A DNA stretch of 12,285 nucleotides from Clostridia bacterium (lineage in GTDB: Bacteria > Bacillota > Clostridia > Clostridiales > Clostridiaceae): the NCBI GenBank assembly GCA_009930125.1, contig RZYZ01000045.1, positions 1 through 12,285 of the forward strand, in the 5' to 3' direction. Of this stretch, positions 6,558 to 12,285 are shown one piece after another. The position numbers were made by a program, and so were the translations under genes. The first letter of the stretch is position 1. Each line of letters begins with the position of its first letter. Under the pieces are notes generated by a model. The model searched no databases. It saw only the letters and a program-made list of their open reading frames with translations, and was not told the DNA's origin.

Positions 6558-9059
6558 CTATTTTGCTGCGCCGTGACAGTTCTTGTATTTCTTGCCGCTG
6601 CCGCATGGACAAGGGTCGTTTCTGCCGACTCTTGTATTCTTCACAACAGGCTTTCTCTTCAAGGTCGTGTCCTGATTGGTGGATGTTTCCTTGGCTACCT
6701 GTTCACGCTCGATTTTCTCTTCCTTACGGACTGCGATATGAAGAATATACTTGATGGTGTCATTGTTGATGGAATTGATCATTTCATCAAACATCTCTGA
6801 ACCCTCAAACTGATAAGCCTGAACCGGATCTTGCTGCTTGTAGGCTCTCAGACCGATTCCTCTCTTCAGATGATCCATGTTGTTGATGTGTTCCATCCAC
6901 TTCGTATCGACTACCTTCAGCAGGATGACACGTTCGATTTCTCGGATCTGCTCTCCGATTTCCTGTTCCTTCTCTTCATGGATGGATACACCGATGTCAT
7001 AGAGCATCTCTTCGATGTCCTGATTGGTCATTTTCATCAGTTTATCCGCTTCCAGTGTATCATGAGGAACGAAAATGTCTTCCATATAGGTAATCAGCTT
7101 TTCGATGCCTTCTTCTCTTTCCGATCCGTTTGAAAGATGGATATTCACCGCTGTGGAGACCACATTATGCAGCATGGCGCGGATGTTCTCTTTCAGGTCT
7201 TTCCCTTCCAGCACCATCTGTCTCTGACCATAGATGACTTCTCTTTGCATATTCATGACATCATCATAGCCAAGAAGGGTTTTTCTGGTATCAAAGTTGT
7301 TTCCTTCCACTTTCTTCTGGGCGTTTTCAATGGATTTTGTCACCATCTTGGATTCGATGGCATCATCCCCCAGCCCCATGTTGTCGATCATGCCGAAGAG
7401 TTTCTCTGAACCGAAGATTCGCATGAGATCATCTTCCAGGGATAGGTAGAATCTGGATTCTCCAGGGTCCCCCTGACGACCGGAACGTCCTCGGAGCTGA
7501 TTGTCGATACGTCTGGATTCATGTCTTTCTGTACCGATGATCTTCAGACCACCCACATCGATGACATGGTCTCCAAGCTTGATATCTGTACCTCTACCAG
7601 CCATATTCGTTGCAATGGTGATGGATCCCGGTTCACCGGCACGCGATACGATTTCAGCTTCTTTCTCATGATACTTGGCATTAAGCACTTCATGAGGAAC
7701 CCCGTTCTTCTTCAGCAGGGTTGAAAGATATTCAGACTTCTCGATGGAAGTGGTTCCCACAAGGACAGGCTGCTTCTTCGCATAGGCTTCCTTGATCTCC
7801 GCTACCACTGCCTTGTATTTGGCTGGTGCATTTCTGTAGATGAGATCCGGCTGGTCCAGTCTTCTGATGGGTTTGTTGGTTGGAATGACGATGACATCCA
7901 GACCATAGGTGTGTCTGAATTCAGCCTCTTCAGTGAGGGCGGTACCGGTCATACCGGAAAGCTTCTTGTACATTCTGAAGTAGTTCTGGTAGGTGATGGT
8001 TGCAAGGGTCTTGGACTCTCGTTCCACCTTCACCCCTTCCTTCGCCTCGATGGCCTGATGCAGTCCATCTGAGTATCTTCTACCTTCCATGAGACGTCCG
8101 GTGAATTCATCGACGATGACCACTTCATCATCTTTGACCATATAATCCTTATCGACTCTGAACAGATAGTTCGCTTTGAGTGCCTGGGTCACATGGTGCT
8201 GAAGCTCCATGTTCTTGGGCTCTGCATAGTTCTCCAGATGGAATGTCCTTTCCGCTTCCGCTACACCCTCTTCAGTGAGCACGACGGATTTCGCTTTTTC
8301 ATCCATTGTATAATGGACATCTTTCTTCAGCTGTTTCACAAAGAAGTCTGCCACTTTATAGAACTCGGTGGATTTGTCCCCCTGTCCGGAAATGATCAGT
8401 GGCGTTCTGGCCTCATCGATCAGAATGGAATCCACTTCATCGACAATGGCGAAATTGAGCTCTCTCTGAACTCTTCTTTCAGCATAGACCACCATGTTGT
8501 CTCTCAGATAGTCAAATCCGAATTCATTGTTGGTACCATATGTGATATCAGCCTGATAGGCTTCTTTTCTCTGCTCATTGGTGAGACCATGGACGATGAC
8601 CCCGCAGGTAAGACCGAGGAACTCATAGATCTGTCCCATCCAGTCTCTGTCTCTTGATGCCAGATAATCATTGACAGTTACCACATGAACGCCGTTTCCG
8701 GTCAGTGCATTGAGGTAGGAAGGCAGTGTGGCCACCAGGGTCTTACCTTCACCGGTCTTCATTTCCGCAATTCTACCCTGGTGAAGGATAATACCGCCGA
8801 TGATCTGTACGCGGAAGTGCTTCATGTTCAGCACTCTTGCAGAAGCTTCTCTTACTGTCGCGAATGCTTCAGGAAGCAGATCATCCAGTGCTTCTCCCTT
8901 TTCCAGTCTTTCCTTGAATTCCTCTGTCTTTGCTTTCAGTTCTTCATCGGACAGTTTCTGAAACTCAGCATCCAGTGCTTCCACTTTGTCTGCAAGAGGC
9001 TCGATTCTTTTCACTTCCCTCTCGCTGTAGGTTCCAAAAACCTTATCAAATAATCCCAT
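6558..9059 (-). CDS. secA: Preprotein translocase ATPase SecA
   Basis: SecA is the ATP-driven motor that pushes unfolded preproteins through the SecYEG channel at the cytoplasmic membrane. The 833-residue product starts MGLFDKVFG and carries Walker A MKTGEGKT at 100-107. DEVD follows at 207-210, continuing into SILIDEARTPLIISG, with helicase-type motifs such as GTDIKLG and RGRSGRQGD further on. The C-terminal zinc-binding tail is intact: PCPCGSGKKYKNCHG with C817, C819, C828 and H829, which in other SecA proteins contacts SecB or phospholipid. GGAG 8 bases upstream sets the start. It has its own promoter with an embedded DnaA box. The hpf-secA-prfB order is common in Bacillota. Confidence 0.98.
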   Translation of the reverse strand: MGLFDKVFGTYSEREVKRIEPLADKVEALDAEFQKLSDEELKAKTEEFKERLEKGEALDDLLPEAFATVREASARVLNMKHFRVQIIGGIILHQGRIAEMKTGEGKTLVATLPSYLNALTGNGVHVVTVNDYLASRDRDWMGQIYEFLGLTCGVIVHGLTNEQRKEAYQADITYGTNNEFGFDYLRDNMVVYAERRVQRELNFAIVDEVDSILIDEARTPLIISGQGDKSTEFYKVADFFVKQLKKDVHYTMDEKAKSVVLTEEGVAEAERTFHLENYAEPKNMELQHHVTQALKANYLFRVDKDYMVKDDEVVIVDEFTGRLMEGRRYSDGLHQAIEAKEGVKVERESKTLATITYQNYFRMYKKLSGMTGTALTEEAEFRHTYGLDVIVIPTNKPIRRLDQPDLIYRNAPAKYKAVVAEIKEAYAKKQPVLVGTTSIEKSEYLSTLLKKNGVPHEVLNAKYHEKEAEIVSRAGEPGSITIATNMAGRGTDIKLGDHVIDVGGLKIIGTERHESRRIDNQLRGRSGRQGDPGESRFYLSLEDDLMRIFGSEKLFGMIDNMGLGDDAIESKMVTKSIENAQKKVEGNNFDTRKTLLGYDDVMNMQREVIYGQRQMVLEGKDLKENIRAMLHNVVSTAVNIHLSNGSEREEGIEKLITYMEDIFVPHDTLEADKLMKMTNQDIEEMLYDIGVSIHEEKEQEIGEQIREIERVILLKVVDTKWMEHINNMDHLKRGIGLRAYKQQDPVQAYQFEGSEMFDEMINSINNDTIKYILHIAVRKEEKIEREQVAKETSTNQDTTLKRKPVVKNTRVGRNDPCPCGSGKKYKNCHGAAK

Positions 9060-9154
9060 TTTTTCAACTCCAAATTTTTATTTCAATCCTAATTGTCCTG
9101 TTATGCCATATTCATTCCTTTCAACCTGAAGAAAGGCATTATGGCCCAGATAAT

Positions 9155-9184
9155 ATTATAGCACTTATCCACAATATATATCAA
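9155..9184 (-). promoter_or_regulatory. secA promoter
   Basis: On the - strand TTGATA (9184-9179) and TATAAT (9160-9155) are 18 bp apart, giving a start near 9148 and a leader of about 90 bases before secA. The spacer between the hexamers contains the DnaA box listed separately. The hpf terminator lies upstream, so secA needs this promoter. Confidence 0.75.
9165..9173 (+). promoter_or_regulatory. Perfect DnaA-box sequence within the secA promoter
   Basis: TTATCCACA matches the consensus 9-mer TTATNCACA exactly. It lies wholly within the spacer between the -35 and -10 of the secA promoter. I found no second box close by, so it is not an origin. DnaA bound here would overlap RNA polymerase. 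A single 9-mer can arise by chance, so its function is inferred only from its position. Confidence 0.4.
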
Positions 9185-9280
9185 TATTTCAGCTTCCTGT
9201 GGCAGCTTATTCTATGATTCTTTCCAATTTTATCTCATGAAAATTAATTTAAGGTTAACTCAAAAAATCTGCAGCAAAGT

Positions 9281-9304
9281 AAAAGGAGCATCTTTCGATG
9301 CTCC
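9281..9304 (-). terminator. hpf terminator with GAAA tetraloop
   Basis: In - strand RNA GGAGCATC (9304-9297) pairs perfectly with GATGCTCC (9292-9285) around a GAAA loop, followed by TTTT (9284-9281). It sits 14 bases after the hpf stop and separates hpf from secA. Confidence 0.8.
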
Positions 9305-9317
9305 AAGCTGTATTATA

Positions 9318-9854
9318 TTAATCTTCTTCTCTTTCAAGGAGACCATAGTTTCCGTCTTTTCTCTTGTAGACTACGCCTGTTTCTCCTTCTTCATCTTCAA
9401 AAACATAGAAGTTGTGTCCCAGGAGTTCCATCTGGAGTACTGCTTCTTCCTTTGACATAGGCTTCATGGAGATTTTTTTGGTTCTGACAATTTTAGGGGC
9501 GTCATCACCTTCCAGCTCATCCATCTGTGTGAAAGCAGTATCGTTGAACCTTACGGAAGGATTACCTGCTTTTCTCTCAATCTTCGTCTTATATTTTCTG
9601 ATCTGTCTTTCCAGTTTGTCCTGTACCAGATCGATGGATTTATACATGTCATCACTGGATTCTTCTGCTCTTAAGAGAACATTACCGAAGGGGATCGTTA
9701 CTTCAAATGTCTGATCCATCTTTGTCACACTTAATGTGGCTCGAGCTTCCACCGGCTGATTGAAATACTTGTCGAGTCTGCTCAGTTTATTTTCAACCGC
9801 CTCCTTTAAACCGTCTGTAAGTGTAATGTTTCTTGCATAAATGTATGTCTTCAT
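9318..9854 (-). CDS. hpf: Long-form ribosome hibernation promoting factor
   Basis: Long HPF binds the 30S decoding region and joins two ribosomes into inactive 100S dimers during slow growth. The 178-residue length shows the long form: an N-terminal HPF/RaiA domain (about 1-100, starting MKTYIYARNITLTDGLKEAV) and a linker. A C-terminal dimerisation domain follows (about 120-178), with the typical KPMSKEEAVLQMELLGHNFYVF and later the YKRKDGNYGLLE ending. Short HPF and YfiA lack this second domain. AAGGGGGC just upstream supports the start. It has its own promoter at 9896-9924 and terminator at 9281-9304, and secA follows, as in many Bacillota. Confidence 0.95.
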   Translation of the reverse strand: MKTYIYARNITLTDGLKEAVENKLSRLDKYFNQPVEARATLSVTKMDQTFEVTIPFGNVLLRAEESSDDMYKSIDLVQDKLERQIRKYKTKIERKAGNPSVRFNDTAFTQMDELEGDDAPKIVRTKKISMKPMSKEEAVLQMELLGHNFYVFEDEEGETGVVYKRKDGNYGLLEREED

Positions 9855-9895
9855 ATGGTTTGCCCCCTTGTTGATTTAATATTTATGATAGTTCT

Positions 9896-9924
9896 ATTTT
9901 AAATGAAAAACGGCATTTTATCAA
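9896..9924 (-). promoter_or_regulatory. hpf promoter
   Basis: On the - strand TTGATA (9924-9919) and TAAAAT (9901-9896) are separated by exactly 17 bp, giving a leader of about 35 bases. This is a reasonable sigma-A promoter. I see no clear stress-sigma signature, although hpf is stress-induced in several relatives. Confidence 0.65.
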
Positions 9925-9982
9925 GCTTTATTCGCCCATTGACGAAATTTTCAATCAATTCTGGATTGGTTTTTCCTGGGCT

Positions 9983-10444
9983 TCAAAGGATATTCACGGA
10001 TTCCAGTTCGCCTATATAACCGGATGTCTCCTTGAGGTTTTCCAGAATACTGAAGATGTAGGCGCTTTCTTCCGCGCTCAGATGCTTCTTTCGTGTTAGC
10101 ACATCAATGGATTCCGGTGTCGAGATGGTTTTTTCGAACCACATGATGAGAATCCCTTCCTTGTTGTAGAGGACTTTGGACTGGTTGCGGAAGAACTTAT
10201 TCATTCCGATCCCTTTCCAGTTCAGAACATTCGAGTCTTCCATGGGGATTTCGAATCCCCTCTTGATTTTCATCTTTCCGTTTTTTCTAAACTCCACCTT
10301 CTCCTTAAGCACCAGATTTTCTCCCTTGTGCATGAGTTCGTAGTTAAAGGAAATCGTGTCAATACTTCCTTTCTGCCATAGTGGACATCCAGAGTACTGT
10401 AAAAACCATCTTCCTTCCAGCTTTTTCAGTTCCCGGTCATTCAT
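9983..10444 (-). CDS. Unrecognised 153-residue protein, possibly lipocalin-like
   Basis: I cannot name this family. ATG 10444 is preferred because AAGGAGG (ending at 10453) lies 8 bases upstream. A GTG in frame at 10453 would overlap that site. There is no signal peptide or membrane segment. Residues 11-13 are GRW near the N-terminus, then alternating hydrophobic and charged stretches (NLVLKEKVEFRK, KMKIKRGFEIP, VLYNKEGILIMWFEKT) suggest a beta barrel. A short N-terminal G-x-W followed by antiparallel strands recalls lipocalins, but this is a guess from pattern. The C-terminal 40 residues look helical. It is divergent from the 95-residue membrane gene. Only a weak 5-bp repeat near 9952-9968 lies downstream, which is not a convincing terminator. 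Confidence 0.72.
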   Translation of the reverse strand: MNDRELKKLEGRWFLQYSGCPLWQKGSIDTISFNYELMHKGENLVLKEKVEFRKNGKMKIKRGFEIPMEDSNVLNWKGIGMNKFFRNQSKVLYNKEGILIMWFEKTISTPESIDVLTRKKHLSAEESAYIFSILENLKETSGYIGELESVNIL

Positions 10445-10474
10445 AAGCAGCACCTCCTTGTTTCCCTTTTTCCT

Positions 10475-10480
10475 ATTGTA
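10475..10480 (-). promoter_or_regulatory. Possible -10 element for the 153-residue gene
   Basis: TACAAT preceded by GGG (- strand) lies about 30 bases before the start codon, at a suitable distance. I find no convincing -35 at 16-18 bp, so this is a weak promoter call. Confidence 0.4.
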
Positions 10481-10543
10481 CCCTAGAATCTCAAATTTGG
10501 TTTATCCATTTAATGAAGTTTATATTAATACTATGAAGTATTT

Positions 10544-10571
10544 TTGAAATCAAACTATATTTTGGTATAAT
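10544..10571 (+). promoter_or_regulatory. Promoter of the 95-residue membrane protein gene
   Basis: TTGAAA (10544-10549) and TATAAT (10566-10571) are 16 bp apart, with TGG directly before the -10 as an extended element. The predicted start near 10578 leaves a leader of about 38 bases to ATG 10616. Confidence 0.75.
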
Positions 10572-10615
10572 TGTTTTAGTTTCATCCGGACCAAATAGTT
10601 TAGGAGTTGATTATT

Positions 10616-10903
10616 ATGGACAATGGTACCTTAAGACTCGTCGGGCTGATGCTGCTCTTTATGGTGGGCGGCGGACTTTACAGTCTGGTCATGTCATATT
10701 TCACAAAGAACAATCTGCTCAGATTTCTCCCTTCCCTTGCAGGCGTCATCCTGATCCCTTATCTGATCTATCAGATGTACTATGGCAATCTGGAAGGATT
10801 CATGCCTCTGGCATACCTGCTATTTATATTCATGATTCTTTCCATCATCATCGGAAACGTGCTGGCCAATATCACAGTGAACATTCTGCGGAAACGAAAA
10901 TGA
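10616..10903 (+). CDS. Small unrecognised membrane protein, three membrane segments
   Basis: I do not recognise this family. The 95-residue product has three hydrophobic stretches: about residues 8-28 (LVGLMLLFMVGGGLYSLVMSY), 37-56 (FLPSLAGVILIPYLIYQMYY) and 64-88 (from PLAYLLFIFMILS). It ends in the basic tail RKRK, which suggests a cytoplasmic C-terminus. AGGAG at 10602-10606 is 9 bases before ATG 10616. A TTG at 10607 touches that site and is unlikely to be used. It is transcribed alone from a good extended -10 promoter, and a long hairpin at 10917-10957 follows. No catalytic or ligand motif is visible. Confidence 0.8.
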   Translation: MDNGTLRLVGLMLLFMVGGGLYSLVMSYFTKNNLLRFLPSLAGVILIPYLIYQMYYGNLEGFMPLAYLLFIFMILSIIIGNVLANITVNILRKRK

Positions 10904-10916
10904 ACCGCAATGCAAA

Positions 10917-10957
10917 GAGGCAGAATGAGAAGTGAAGTACACTTTTCATTCAGCCTC
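10917..10957. terminator. Long hairpin between convergent genes
   Basis: The 18-base arms 10917-10934 and 10940-10957 pair except for one A-A mismatch, with one G-U pair, around a 5-base loop. The U tracts are weak on both strands. It lies between the convergent membrane gene and the 110-residue gene and is likely a shared terminator or 3' end stabiliser. Confidence 0.65.
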
Positions 10958-10962
10958 ATTTA

Positions 10963-11295
10963 CTATGTGTTTTTCCAGTTCACAGTGATCACCACAGTTC
11001 CTCTGGCACCTTCTTTCAGGTTCGCTGTGTATCCCAGCTCTTTCAGCTTCGCCAAAAGCGGTTTGCGCAGATCCTCTTCAATTTCATCTTCTTCGAAGAA
11101 GAATACTTCCTTCTCCTTACCCAGATAGGAGGATCGTCCAATTCTTTTCTTTATTTTCTGCAGTACATCTTCAATTTTAGCAGTTTCATCAGATAACGCT
11201 CTCACAAAAATTTCCAGCCTGATATCCGACAAGTCATCAGGAAGATCCGGAAGGAGCTGTTTCAGCTTTTCTCCATCGATGACGTCTCTATACAT
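10963..11295 (-). CDS. Unrecognised 110-residue protein downstream of deoC
   Basis: I do not recognise this family. The start at 11295 has a GGGTGAT site just upstream. The protein has no membrane segment or signal peptide. It is highly charged, with an acidic middle (VFFFEEDEIEEDL around residues 64-76). The C-terminal part (LAKLKELGYTANLKEGARGT, then VVITVNWKN) resembles a helix leading into a beta hairpin. It follows deoC by 44 bases on the same strand with no terminator between them, so the two are probably cotranscribed, although a metabolic link is not shown. The stop lies a few bases from the hairpin at 10917-10957. Confidence 0.75.
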   Translation of the reverse strand: MYRDVIDGEKLKQLLPDLPDDLSDIRLEIFVRALSDETAKIEDVLQKIKKRIGRSSYLGKEKEVFFFEEDEIEEDLRKPLLAKLKELGYTANLKEGARGTVVITVNWKNT

Positions 11296-11339
11296 GTAAT
11301 CACCCTTCTTCCTATATCGGCAGTGTCCAGTTCTATCGC

Positions 11340-11999
11340 TTATTGCGCAAGCTCATTCACGATGGAAACGCTTGCGGACAGTCCCAGTCTCGTAGCACCG
11401 TTTTCAATCATGCCCATGGCATCTTCCAGTGTACGGATTCCGCCTGATGCCTTCACGCCCATTTCCGGTCCGACGGTTTTTCTCATCAGCGCGATGTCTT
11501 CTTTTGTTGCACCGCCCTTTGAAAAACCGGTGGATGTCTTCACATAATCTGCCCCTGCATCTTTAGCCAGTTCGCAGGCTTTGACCTTTTCTTCATCTGT
11601 AAGAAGACATGTTTCGATGATGACCTTTGTCAGCACGCCCTTTGCCGCCAGAACCACCGCACGGATGTCTTCCAGCACATACTCATAGTCCTTGTCCTTC
11701 AGTTTACCTACGTTGATGACCATATCCACTTCTTCCGCTCCGAGCAGGACCGCTTCATTGGTTTCAAAGCTTTTGGCTTCCGTGGTCATCTGTCCTAAAG
11801 GAAATCCGACGACGGTACAGATTTTTGTATCCGTGCCTTCAAGCAGCTCTTTCGCCTTTTCGATGTTGCATGGATTGATGCACACACTGAAGAATTTATG
11901 TTCTCTCGCTTCTTCACAGAGCTTTACCAGTTCCGCTTCTACAGCGTCCGGTTTCAGCAGTGTATGATCGATATGTCTTGCTAATGTTATTTTATCCAT
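11340..11999 (-). CDS. deoC: Deoxyribose-phosphate aldolase
   Basis: DeoC reversibly splits 2-deoxyribose 5-phosphate into glyceraldehyde 3-phosphate and acetaldehyde, feeding deoxynucleoside carbon into glycolysis. The 219-residue length is normal. The Schiff-base lysine is K154 in YVKTSTGFS. The second active-site lysine is K183 in VKASGGIRT. The conserved acidic residue is D92 in EEVDMVINVG. GGGAGGTAC lies just ahead of the ATG. No other deo genes (deoA, deoB, deoD) are visible, so it is not in a full nucleoside-catabolism operon. The only likely partner is the 110-residue gene 44 bases downstream. Confidence 0.97.
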   Translation of the reverse strand: MDKITLARHIDHTLLKPDAVEAELVKLCEEAREHKFFSVCINPCNIEKAKELLEGTDTKICTVVGFPLGQMTTEAKSFETNEAVLLGAEEVDMVINVGKLKDKDYEYVLEDIRAVVLAAKGVLTKVIIETCLLTDEEKVKACELAKDAGADYVKTSTGFSKGGATKEDIALMRKTVGPEMGVKASGGIRTLEDAMGMIENGATRLGLSASVSIVNELAQ

Positions 12000-12025
12000 T
12001 TAAAGTACCTCCCAGGTCTATTTCC

Positions 12026-12039
12026 ATTATATTTTACCA
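12026..12039 (-). promoter_or_regulatory. deoC promoter -10 region
   Basis: On the - strand TGG-TAAAAT (12039-12031) runs into TATAAT (12031-12026), giving two overlapping -10 candidates about 30 bases before the start codon. No strong -35 is visible, so it may rely on the extended TGG or on an activator. I saw no CRE or DeoR operator that I could support. Confidence 0.5.
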
Positions 12040-12139
12040 TAGTTTCCCTGTGATTAAATAGACACGCCTCAAATTCATAGAAACAATACATCCTTTTCAT
12101 CAGCAAGAAAAAAGCTTCCTTATATTAAATTTTCAATAA

Positions 12140-12159
12140 ATCCTTGAAAACACAAGGAT
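12140..12159. repeat. 7-bp inverted repeat overlapping a -35 candidate
   Basis: ATCCTTG (12140-12146) and CAAGGAT (12153-12159) are perfect inverse copies around AAAACA. The left arm overlaps the TTGAAA hexamer at 12144-12149, so it may be an operator for the rightward promoter. It may also be a weak hairpin with no role. Confidence 0.4.
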
Positions 12160-12194
12160 ATTCTAATATACTTTTTTCGGGTTTATGTTATAAT
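12144..12194 (+). promoter_or_regulatory. Rightward promoter region upstream of a terminator-like hairpin
   Basis: TTGAAA (12144-12149) and TATACT (12167-12172) are 17 bp apart. A second candidate is TGT-TATAAT (12186-12194), an extended -10 without a clear -35. Both point right, away from deoC, towards the hairpin at 12236-12266 and beyond the window. Confidence 0.6.
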
Positions 12195-12235
12195 CCCGAC
12201 TTTGACAGTTGAAACAGTATATATTCAATGAAAAG

Positions 12236-12266
12236 CCTTGCAAACAAAGAAATTTGCGAGGTTTTT
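12236..12266 (+). terminator. Intrinsic terminator or attenuator near the window end
   Basis: CCTTGCAAA (12236-12244) pairs with TTTGCGAGG (12253-12261), with one G-U pair, around an 8-base loop; TTTTT follows (12262-12266). It lies only about 50-60 bases after the rightward promoters with no supported gene between. It could end a small RNA or act as an attenuator in the leader of a gene beyond the window. Confidence 0.75.
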
Positions 12267-12285
12267 ATTGGTTTTGTATTGTTGT

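Noticed and set aside
8193..8657. + strand open frame of 154 codons within secA
   Set aside because: It is antisense to the SecA ATPase core and has no independent start signals.
9165..9173. Replication origin marked by the DnaA box
   Set aside because: Only one box is present, with no cluster, no dnaA or dnaN neighbour, and an obvious promoter at the same place.
9952..9975. Terminator CAATC/GATTG followed by GTTTTT on the + strand
   Set aside because: The stem is only 5 bp and AT-rich, and no + strand gene precedes it. In the - direction the U tract is missing.
12228..12285. Short open frame from ATG 12228 to the window end
   Set aside because: It has no ribosome binding site, and the frame runs through the terminator stem and T tract. 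It may only be open by chance.

Overview
This window looks like core chromosomal DNA from a low-to-mid GC Gram-positive bacterium (Bacillota). The support is the hpf-secA-prfB gene order, long-form HPF, an ECF-type RibU behind an FMN riboswitch, strong AGGAGG-type ribosome binding sites, and sigma-A-like promoters, several with an extended TGG before the -10. I lean towards Erysipelotrichia or a neighbouring class, but the sequence alone does not settle this. I see no rRNA, tRNA, transposase, phage gene, CRISPR array or sign of recent transfer.

Layout. Bases 1-145 hold a perfect inverted repeat and then a UUCG-loop terminator, probably the 3' end of something upstream or a small RNA. Bases 211-1816 (+) are a tightly overlapping tsaE-tsaB-rimI operon, closed by a bidirectional terminator it shares with the convergent ribU (1899-2495, -). 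ribU has a full control region: promoter, FMN aptamer and intrinsic terminator, with a visible antiterminator pairing. A divergent promoter drives an unknown 94-residue protein (2837-3121, +). Bases 3184-9854 (-) carry hpf, secA, prfB and tex in transcription order. hpf and secA have their own promoters. prfB follows secA after a hairpin and needs a programmed +1 frameshift for full-length RF2. tex starts 14 bases after the prfB stop. Bases 9983-10903 hold a divergent pair of unknown genes: a 153-residue soluble protein (-) and a 95-residue membrane protein (+). Bases 10963-11999 (-) hold deoC followed by an unknown 110-residue gene. The last 285 bases contain the deoC promoter and, on the + strand, a promoter-like stretch followed closely by a terminator.

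How the genes work together. Most named genes serve translation and protein handling: tRNA t6A37 modification (TsaB, TsaE), ribosomal protein acetylation (RimI), ribosome hibernation (HPF), termination at UGA/UAA (RF2) and export (SecA). Tex is an RNA/transcription-associated factor. RibU imports riboflavin under FMN feedback, and DeoC salvages deoxyribose from nucleosides.

I found no clearly new biological system. The points most worth a second look are a perfect DnaA box inside the secA promoter, the two gene-free terminator units at the window ends, the t6A operon without tsaD, and four unrecognised small genes.
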